A DNA stretch of 49,852 bases, taken from assembly GCA_948470905.1 (NCBI GenBank), contig CAOKQK010000016.1:1-49852 (forward strand), read 5' to 3'. The position numbers were made by a program, and so were the translations under genes. The stretch is from an uncultured Lachnospiraceae bacterium (GTDB taxonomy: Bacteria; Bacillota; Clostridia; Lachnospirales; Lachnospiraceae). This document shows, piece by piece, positions 45,001 to 49,852 of this stretch (positions within the stretch are counted from its first letter, which is position 1; every line of letters begins with the position of its first letter). Under the pieces are notes generated by a model, which did not search any database, was not told the DNA's origin, and was given only the letters and a program-made list of their open reading frames with translations.

Positions 45001-45768
45001 AGGGAAAAGCCCCTTCATCTCCTCCTCGCTCTTGACATAATACTGCCCGCCCTCATAGCGCATCCTGTCCGTGTCTGTAAGCTTCTTGTTGGTCTGCAGG
45101 CAGAGCAGGATATCATGGGAATCCATGTCCTCCGCATAGGTATAATGGACATCATTGGTGGCGACCAGGGGGATCTCCAGCTCCCTGCTCATCTTCAAAA
45201 GCTCCGTATTGACCAGCCGCTGCTCCGGCAGACCGTGATCCTGAAGCTCCAGGAAGAAATTCCCCTTCCCAAAGCAGGCCTCATACTTTCTCGCCGCCTT
45301 CCGCGCCTCGTCCAACAGCCCCTTGACAATATAGCGCTGCACCTCCCCCGCAAGACAGGCAGACAGTGCAATGATGCCTTCATGATAGCGTTCCAGTATC
45401 TCCATATCTATCCTGGGCTTATAATAAAACCCCTCCGTAAATCCCTTGCTCACAAGCTTCACCAGGTTCGCATAACCGGTGTTATTCTCCGCCAGGAGCA
45501 CCAAATGGTAATATCTGTCCTCTCCCCCGTTTAACTCCTTGTCAAAGCGGGAGTTCGGCGCCACATAGACCTCACAGCCCAGCACAGGTTTAATGCCCGC
45601 TTCCCTGGCAGCCCTGTAGAAGTCGATCACACCGTACATGACACCGTGATCCGTGATCGCGGCGCTGTCCATGCCCAGCTCCTTTACGCGGGCGACATAT
45701 TCTTTTATTTTATTGGAACCGTCCAGGAGCGAATACTCCGTGTGGACATGAAGATGTGCGAATGCCAT
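42097..45768 (-). CDS. dnaE: DNA polymerase III alpha subunit (DnaE)
   Basis: Replicative polymerase catalytic subunit, 1,223 residues. The PHP domain is N-terminal (FAHLHVHTEYSLLDG, AITDHGVMYG). The palm has the catalytic aspartates in PDIDIDFCFNRRQEV (around residue 404) and GPGRGSAAGSIAAYCL before it. A helix-hairpin-helix/fingers region and an OB fold (VVTGGMIVDKRVKYTKNDK) follow. A glycine/serine/cysteine-rich insertion of about 50 residues (about 1095-1143), made partly of 10-residue repeats, separates the OB fold from the last domain. There is no N-terminal exonuclease insert, so this is DnaE, not PolC. GAGGAG precedes the ATG. pfkA follows downstream. Confidence 0.96.
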   Translation of the reverse strand: MAFAHLHVHTEYSLLDGSNKIKEYVARVKELGMDSAAITDHGVMYGVIDFYRAAREAGIKPVLGCEVYVAPNSRFDKELNGGEDRYYHLVLLAENNTGYANLVKLVSKGFTEGFYYKPRIDMEILERYHEGIIALSACLAGEVQRYIVKGLLDEARKAARKYEACFGKGNFFLELQDHGLPEQRLVNTELLKMSRELEIPLVATNDVHYTYAEDMDSHDILLCLQTNKKLTDTDRMRYEGGQYYVKSEEEMKGLFPYAWEAVENTQRIADRCNVEIEFGVTKLPHYEVPEGYDSWSYLNKLCDDGLAERYEDENMPVGESGQTLRERLDYELGVIKDMGYVDYFLIVWDFINYARMNGIPVGPGRGSAAGSIAAYCLKITKIDPVKFSLVFERFLNPERVTMPDIDIDFCFNRRQEVIDYVSRKYGADKVVQIVTFGTMAAKGVIRDVGRVMDLPYAYVDSIAKMIPNELNITIDRAMELNPEFRKMYQEDEQMHRLIDMSRRLEGLPRHTSMHAAGVVICPKAADEFVPLSRGSDGSITTQFTMTTLEELGLLKMDFLGLRTLTVIHDAVEFVEQIRGVHIDIDNIDYNDPAVLASIGTGRTDGIFQLESGGMKSFMKELRPRNLEDIIAGISLYRPGPMDFIPKYIKGKNNHDAVVYSCPQLEPILAPTYGCIVYQEQVMQIVRDLGGYTMGRSDLVRRAMSKKKQSVMEKERANFIYGNQEENVPGCISKGISEQVASGIYDDMLDFAKYAFNKAHAACYAVVAVQTAYLKYYYPVEFMAALMTSVIDFPKKVCEYIMTCRSVGITILPPDVNEGQAYFSVCGEKSIRYALTAVKSIGKPLVDEIVQERQAGGLFKSLNDFITRLAERNMNKHAIENLIKSGALDSLGGTRKQFMSVYAQMLDRVTKDKRNNLAGQMSLFDIVDDSRKAEFDFRMPELEEYPKEMLLAFEKEVLGFYLSGHPLEEYQELWQKYVTNNTNDFAVDEETGSPPLMDGANVVTGGMIVDKRVKYTKNDKVMAFLNLEDLVGNVEVIVFPRDYEKYGSILMEDAKVFIRGHAAVEEDKDGKLICDQIVTFEEAAQSNGEELFRRRYGRGGSGIGSMGRSKSAGGGSAGGSGGNGNAGCGGSGNGSAGCGGSAPQARKIPCGIWVQFPDEESYRAREQELLAAIADSDGNDDVVIYLRNTKAYKVLARNLRVCADEALREKLSGMFGRENVNIKV
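42350..42420 (-). repeat. 30-bp in-frame tandem repeat inside dnaE
   Basis: Two 30-bp units, read on the plus strand as CCGCAGCCTGC-n-TTCCGTTCCCG, code for the 10-residue words NGNAGCGGSG and NGSAGCGGSA. Shorter degenerate copies continue to about 42465. Confidence 0.75.
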
Positions 45769-45896
45769 ATCAAAACTCCTCTGCTGCTTTGGTTTTCCAC
45801 TCGTTTCTATCCGTCTTTACCCGTCCTAATTTATCCGGCCGTTATCTTTTCCCAAAATATCCATATTAATCATCTTACCATAACCTTCCACAAATT

Positions 45897-45989
45897 ACTA
45901 TGAAAATTAAAGATTTTCATAGTAAGGATGGCCATCCGGCCGCTTTCTGCCGAGACTATGGTCTGGTTTACTATGAAAATTAAAGATTT
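45897..45989 (+). repeat. Structured intergenic element, copy B
   Basis: The hairpin CTATGAAAAT-taaag-ATTTTCATAG (45898-45922) is followed by AAGGATGGCCATCCGGCCG and ATGGTCTGGTT, then a direct repeat of the first 20 bases (45970-45989 repeats 45897-45916, offset 73 bp). It matches copy A at 8154-8243. It lies between the dnaE start and the metK terminator. Confidence 0.7.
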
Positions 45990-46056
45990 CCCAGAGCGTG
46001 TTTGAAAATGCTTCCTTCCGGATGTGCGTCACAGTTTGCAGGAGATTAAATTAAAA

Positions 46057-46082
46057 CGGCAGCCCTTTTTTGAAGGCTGCCG
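46057..46082 (-). terminator. Terminator of metK
   Basis: CGGCAGCC (46057-46064) pairs with GGCTGCCG (46075-46082) around a 10-nt loop. On the minus strand it is followed by TTTTAATTTAAT. Confidence 0.8.
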
Positions 46083-46113
46083 CTCTGTCATTATTATGCA
46101 ATTGCCCTGTCGC

Positions 46114-47319
46114 TTACAGGTATTTCTTCAATGTGTCCACGCGATCCGTCGCCTCCCAGGGAAGGGACACGTCGTCGCGCCCGAAATGTCCATACGCCGC
46201 CGTGGCCTTATAGATAGGCCTGCGCAGGTCGAGCATTTTGATGATGCCTGCGGGACGCAGGTCAAAGTTCTCGCGGATAATCTCCACCAGCCTGTCATTG
46301 CTCACTTTTCCGGTACCGAAAGTGTCCACCATGATCGATGTGGGCTGTGCCACACCGATGGCATAAGAGAGCTGGATCTCACATTTCTCCGCAAGCCCTG
46401 CTGCCACAATGTTCTTCGCCACATAGCGTGCCGCATATGCCGCGCTCCTGTCCACCTTGGTGCAGTCCTTGCCGGAGAAGGCGCCGCCGCCGTGACGGGC
46501 ATAACCGCCGTAGGTGTCCACAATAATCTTGCGCCCGGTCAGCCCCGCGTCTCCCTGGGGCCCTCCGATGACAAACCTGCCGGTAGGGTTGATAAAGAAC
46601 TTAGTGTTCTCGTCCACCATTTCCGCAGGGAGAATCGGATCGAACACATACTTCCTGATATCCTTATGTATCTGCTCCTGGGTGACGTCCTCATCATGCT
46701 GGGTGGAAAGCACCACTGCCTCCAGGCGCACGGGCCTTCCGTTCCCGTCATACTCTACAGAAACCTGGCTCTTGCCGTCGGGGCGCAGATAAGGAAGCGT
46801 GCCGTCCTTACGCACCTTAGCCAGCTGCCTGCAGAGCTTATGGGCAAGTGAGATCGGATAAGGCATCAGCTCCGGCGTCTCGTTGGTGGCATAGCCGAAC
46901 ATCATGCCCTGATCCCCTGCGCCGATGGCCTCCAGCTGCTTATCGCTCATTTTAGCTTCCGAGGAAGCTGATGCTTCCTTTGCCTCCAGCGCCTTGTCAA
47001 CGCCCATGGCAATGTCGGGGGACTGCTTATCCAGCGCCACCATGACCGCGCAGGTATTGCCGTCAAATCCCACTGCCGAACTATTGTAGCCGATCTCGTT
47101 GACCGTCCTGCGGACAATGCCTGCAATATCCAGGTTCGCCTTGGTAGTGATCTCGCCTGTCACAAGCACAAAGCCTGTACAGCTTGCTGTCTCACATGCC
47201 ACACGGCTCATGGGATCCTGCTCCATGCAGGCATCCAGGATCGCATCAGATACTGCGTCGCACAGTTTGTCAGGATGTCCCTCTGTCACCGACTCCGATG
47301 TAAATAAGTGTTTTTCCAT
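46114..47319 (-). CDS. metK: S-adenosylmethionine synthetase
   Basis: Makes SAM from methionine and ATP, 401 residues. Motifs are [17 protein letters not shown] at the start, [16 protein letters not shown] (methionine/ATP site), [21 protein letters not shown] and [22 protein letters not shown]. The start at 47319 has AGGAGG nine bases upstream. The frame extends 36 bp further up without a site. A SAM-I riboswitch and terminator (47356-47509) precede it, so expression should drop when SAM is plentiful. Confidence 0.98.
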   Translation of the reverse strand: MEKHLFTSESVTEGHPDKLCDAVSDAILDACMEQDPMSRVACETASCTGFVLVTGEITTKANLDIAGIVRRTVNEIGYNSSAVGFDGNTCAVMVALDKQSPDIAMGVDKALEAKEASASSEAKMSDKQLEAIGAGDQGMMFGYATNETPELMPYPISLAHKLCRQLAKVRKDGTLPYLRPDGKSQVSVEYDGNGRPVRLEAVVLSTQHDEDVTQEQIHKDIRKYVFDPILPAEMVDENTKFFINPTGRFVIGGPQGDAGLTGRKIIVDTYGGYARHGGGAFSGKDCTKVDRSAAYAARYVAKNIVAAGLAEKCEIQLSYAIGVAQPTSIMVDTFGTGKVSNDRLVEIIRENFDLRPAGIIKMLDLRRPIYKATAAYGHFGRDDVSLPWEATDRVDTLKKYL

Positions 47320-47355
47320 AAATATATACCTCCTTAGTTGAAAGATTTTACACAT

Positions 47356-47381
47356 AAAAAAACCGCTTACAAAATAAGCGG
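47356..47381 (-). terminator. Riboswitch-controlled intrinsic terminator
   Basis: On the minus strand CCGCTTA-ttttg-TAAGCGG (47363-47381) is followed by seven T (47356-47362). An outer AAAGATTTT/AAAATCTTT pairing flanks it and may form part of the switch. Confidence 0.9.
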
Positions 47382-47406
47382 ACTCAAAATCTTTCGATAT
47401 GCAATC

Positions 47407-47509
47407 CTCTTATTGTTCGACTTTTATTCGCTCAGGAGGGCACCTTCCCAACAGGGGGGTTGCCGTGGCTTCACAGATCCTATGTATCTCCACCAACTCT
47501 GAATAAGAG
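47407..47509 (-). ncRNA. SAM-I (S-box) riboswitch
   Basis: Read on the minus strand: P1 CTCTTATT (47502-47509) pairs with AATAAGAG (47407-47414). Conserved S-box elements occur in order: CAGAG-TTGGTGGAG, then GTGAAGCCACGGCAACC, and GGAAGGTGCC-CTCCTGAG. It is followed by an intrinsic terminator and then metK, a standard target. It should promote termination when SAM is bound. Confidence 0.95.
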
Positions 47510-47531
47510 AAAATATTTAGTTGCTACATAC

Positions 47532-47560
47532 ACAATACTATGAATGTGCCCTTCTGTCAA
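47532..47560 (-). promoter_or_regulatory. Sigma-A promoter for metK
   Basis: On the minus strand TTGACA (47555-47560), a 17-bp spacer and TATTGT (47532-47537), about 20 bp above the riboswitch. Confidence 0.8.
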
Positions 47561-47643
47561 CAGTATTTTTCATTTATCTTTCATTTTGTATTTTGTCAAT
47601 AGTTTTGCGACAAGTTTTTAAAAAATTTTAACTATCATTTTAC

Positions 47644-47684
47644 AAAAAAACGCAACAGTCCAGACAGATTCACCAAACTGTTGC
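47644..47684 (-). terminator. Terminator of murA
   Basis: GCAACAGT (47652-47659) pairs with ACTGTTGC (47677-47684). On the minus strand the stem is followed by G and seven T (47644-47650). Confidence 0.88.
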
Positions 47685-47717
47685 CAATAAACACCAGAAC
47701 TGTCAGCCCACGACAGT

Positions 47718-49010
47718 TCAGCCCACCCTCAGCTTAAACTTCTGGAACTCCTTCTCCGTCTCCACCAGCTCGATATGCGCGCCCAGATTCTGCAGTTTCA
47801 GGTGAAAATCCTCGTAACCGCGCTCAATATACCTGATGTCATCCACCAGGGTAAAGCCCTCGGCCGACAGCGCCGCTATCACAAGCGCCGCGCCTGCCCG
47901 AAGGTCCGGGGCAGAGATGCTGGCGCCCGTATACCTGCCCACCCCGTCTATGATCGCCGTGTTGCCCTCCACCTTGATATTTGCGCCCATACGCGTCAGC
48001 TCGTCAACATATTTAAAGCGATTTTCAAATATGCTCTCCGTCACGATGCTGGTGCCCCTGGAAAGCGCCAATGCCGCCGTGATCTGGGGCTGCATATCCG
48101 TGGGGAACCCGGGATATGGCAGGGTCTTCACATGAGTGTGCAGGAGAGGCTTGGAAGATACCACACGGATACAGTCCTCCGCCTCCTCCACCTCACAGCC
48201 AATCTCCAGGAGCTTCGCCGTGATAGACTCCAGGTGCTTTGGAATAATATTTTTGACCGTCACATCCCCCCTGGTAACAGCAGCGGCGAACATAAACGTC
48301 CCTGCCTCTATCTGGTCGGGGATAATGGTATATTCCGAGCCATGGAGCCTGCTCACGCCCTTGATACGGATCACATCCGTACCGGCGCCCTTGATATTTG
48401 CCCCCATGCTGTTCAGGAAATTAGCTACATCGACCACATGGGGCTCTTTCGCCGAATTTTCGATAATAGTAAGGCCCTCGGCAAGCGCCGCCGCCATCAT
48501 TACATTGATGGTAGCTCCCACGCTTACCACATCCATATAGATATGGCTGCCCGTGAGCCGCGCCGCCTTTGCCTTGATCAGCCCGTGTTCGATGACCACC
48601 TCGGCGCCAAGGGCACGGAAACCCTTGATATGCTGGTCGATCGCCCGACAGCCGATATCACAGCCGCCGGGAAGCGCCACCTCGGCGCAATTATACTTTC
48701 CCAGGAGAGCTCCCATGAGATAATAAGAAGCCCGAATCTTCTTGATCGTCTCGTTTTCAGCCACCAGGCTGTGAATGTTGCCGGCATTTAAGATTACCTT
48801 ATGCCTGCCCGCGTGACGCACTGCCACGCCGATGTCCTGCATTGCATTCAACATCACATTGATGTCCCGCACATCAGGAACGTTATCTATATATACGGTT
48901 TCGTCCGTCATGGCAGAAGCGGCGAGGATAGGCAGCGCTGCATTTTTTGCGCCCCCTATTTCCACGTCACCCACCAATGGATTTCCGCCTTTGATCGCGT
49001 ATTGTTCCAT
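47718..49010 (-). CDS. murA: UDP-N-acetylglucosamine 1-carboxyvinyltransferase
   Basis: First committed step of peptidoglycan synthesis, transferring enolpyruvate from PEP, 430 residues. The opening YAIKGGNPLVGDVEIGGAKNAALPILAA has the invariant KN pair. The active-site loop is LPGGCDIGCRAIDQH with the fosfomycin-reactive Cys present, so intrinsic target-based resistance is not indicated. PGFPTDMQPQ and the final DIRYIERGYEDFHLKLQNLGA are typical. A promoter (TTTACA, 17 bp, TAAGAT) lies just upstream at 49045-49073. The following gene to the right encodes an envelope M23 peptidase, in keeping with a cell-wall neighbourhood. Confidence 0.97.
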   Translation of the reverse strand: MEQYAIKGGNPLVGDVEIGGAKNAALPILAASAMTDETVYIDNVPDVRDINVMLNAMQDIGVAVRHAGRHKVILNAGNIHSLVAENETIKKIRASYYLMGALLGKYNCAEVALPGGCDIGCRAIDQHIKGFRALGAEVVIEHGLIKAKAARLTGSHIYMDVVSVGATINVMMAAALAEGLTIIENSAKEPHVVDVANFLNSMGANIKGAGTDVIRIKGVSRLHGSEYTIIPDQIEAGTFMFAAAVTRGDVTVKNIIPKHLESITAKLLEIGCEVEEAEDCIRVVSSKPLLHTHVKTLPYPGFPTDMQPQITAALALSRGTSIVTESIFENRFKYVDELTRMGANIKVEGNTAIIDGVGRYTGASISAPDLRAGAALVIAALSAEGFTLVDDIRYIERGYEDFHLKLQNLGAHIELVETEKEFQKFKLRVG

Positions 49011-49044
49011 TCTTATACCCCTGCTTAAGGTTTTTGGTAAAGCA

Positions 49045-49073
49045 ATCTTAACATAGTTTCCACCTTTTGTAAA
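49045..49073 (-). promoter_or_regulatory. Sigma-A-like promoter for murA
   Basis: On the minus strand TTTACA (49068-49073), a 17-bp spacer and TAAGAT (49045-49050), about 35 bp from the murA start codon. Confidence 0.65.
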
Positions 49074-49105
49074 CGGAACGGGTGTTCCAATCCGCTTACG
49101 CCTGA

Positions 49106-49852
49106 TTACCTCGGCACATATTTCAGAGGATCAACCTTTTTGCCGTTTATGATCATTTCAAAATGAAGGTGGGGACCCGATGTGACTCCCGTGTTGCCGC
49201 TGAGCGCTATCCTGTCTCCCTGCTTCACCTTCTGGCCGGCCTTCACAAGTATCTTGCTCAGATGCGCATACCTGGTCTGCCTGCCGTCCGGATGGTTGAT
49301 ATAGACTGCGTAGCCGTAGCTCCCTATCCAGCCTGCCCTCTCCACAGTCCCGCCTGAGGATGCATATACGGGCGTACCCGTAGGCGTAGCCCAGTCTACA
49401 GCCTGATGATAGGTGGACGCACCTGGAACAGGCTGCGCGCGGTTGCCAAAGGTGGACGTCACCCTGCCGCCGTTGATAGGCTTGATATAGGTAGGCGGAA
49501 CCTGGGTTCCCCGCTCCACGATCTTGGAAACTGCCTCCTGGGCGACTTCTTCCTTTATGATCTCCCGCGCCACCTCTTTGTCATTGACATACCATACCCT
49601 CGCCACCACCTTGCGTGCGCCTGCAGAAGGCTGCCTGCGCACCACCACCTTGCTGGTGTACCAGTTGGGATTGTCGATATATTCAATTTCGGCATCATAT
49701 ATTTCGTCGTAATACTTGTCCTCAACCCTGGTCACGGAAAGCTCCGGCTCCGGTACGGTAATCAGAAGCTGATCTCCGATATGCAATATAGTATTGACAT
49801 CTTCCAGGATATCATTCATCTCTACGATCTGTTCCATGGGAAGATTTACCCT
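49106..49852 (-). CDS. LysM-G5-M23 cell-wall peptidase, C-terminal part (cut by window edge)
   Basis: The frame is open to the right edge, so the N-terminus is missing. From the visible part: the second half of a LysM domain (VNTILHIGDQLLITVP), a G5 domain (TRVEDKYYDEIYDAEIEYIDNPN... to KEEVAQEAVSKIVERGT), then a complete M23 peptidase domain. The zinc ligands are all present: HQAVD (HxxxD), YAHLS and HLHFE. It should be exported and cleave peptidoglycan cross-bridges or stem peptides, in contrast to the degenerate M23-like protein at 18769. The last residues (DPLKYVPR) are usual for the family. Confidence 0.9.
   Translation of the reverse strand, partial: RVNLPMEQIVEMNDILEDVNTILHIGDQLLITVPEPELSVTRVEDKYYDEIYDAEIEYIDNPNWYTSKVVVRRQPSAGARKVVARVWYVNDKEVAREIIKEEVAQEAVSKIVERGTQVPPTYIKPINGGRVTSTFGNRAQPVPGASTYHQAVDWATPTGTPVYASSGGTVERAGWIGSYGYAVYINHPDGRQTRYAHLSKILVKAGQKVKQGDRIALSGNTGVTSGPHLHFEMIINGKKVDPLKYVPR

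Noticed and set aside
44227-45534. 435-residue plus-strand ORF opposite dnaE
   Set aside because: Antisense shadow of the PHP and palm regions of dnaE.

Overview
The window looks like a chromosome segment from a Gram-positive gut anaerobe of the Clostridia, most likely a Lachnospiraceae. The basis is the protein set: a DnaE-type replicative polymerase, an S-box (SAM-I) riboswitch before metK, SpoIIQ-like and SleB-like spore or cell-wall proteins, a DUF6145-like protein, type III pantothenate kinase, and frequent AGGAGG-type ribosome binding sites with some TTG and GTG starts. No rRNA, tRNA, CRISPR array, complete transposon or prophage was seen.

Layout. Positions 1-1100 hold the tail of an Rpn-type nuclease, a lipoprotein with a PrcB-like C-terminal domain, and a MITE-like repeat. 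Positions 1126-6129 run on the plus strand: plsC, then a clearly AT-richer cassette of a LytTR response regulator, a GHKL histidine kinase, a 56-residue membrane protein, an ABC ATPase and an ABC permease. Positions 6300-14450 are accessory: two chemoreceptors (one with an apparently extracellular zinc-binding CZB-like domain), a VanRS-like two-component pair, a small hypothetical protein, and long repeat-rich non-coding stretches.

From 14456 to the right edge nearly everything is on the minus strand and is largely housekeeping: murF and ddl (peptidoglycan precursors), an amidohydrolase, a degenerate M23/SpoIIQ-like protein, an EF-hand protein, an SseB-like protein, a YbhJ-type aconitase-family hydratase, a metallophosphoesterase lipoprotein, glycogen phosphorylase, lysS, greA, an unknown protein, dus, coaX, a DUF6145-like protein, birA, argF, an SPFH/NfeD pair, a SleB hydrolase, proC, a TrmH-family methyltransferase, pfkA, dnaE, metK with its riboswitch, murA and a truncated LysM-G5-M23 peptidase. 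MurA, MurF, Ddl and several hydrolases give the region a cell-wall flavour.

The most unusual content is non-coding. A structured leader repeat carries the Shine-Dalgarno sequence itself and sits directly before at least four unrelated genes (the second MCP, the EF-hand protein, the hydratase, proC). A fifth copy, before ddl, has been split by a MITE inserted at a TA dinucleotide. Three MITE-like elements share a core. A different structured element occurs at about 8.2 kb and 45.9 kb. A six-unit 17-bp array of near-palindromes lies at 8.9 kb. Several genes carry short tandem duplications: 33 bp over the stop codon of an MCP, 21-22 bp at the ddl-murF junction, 36 bp inside a histidine kinase, and 30 bp inside dnaE. 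All functional statements are from reading the sequence; no database search was run.
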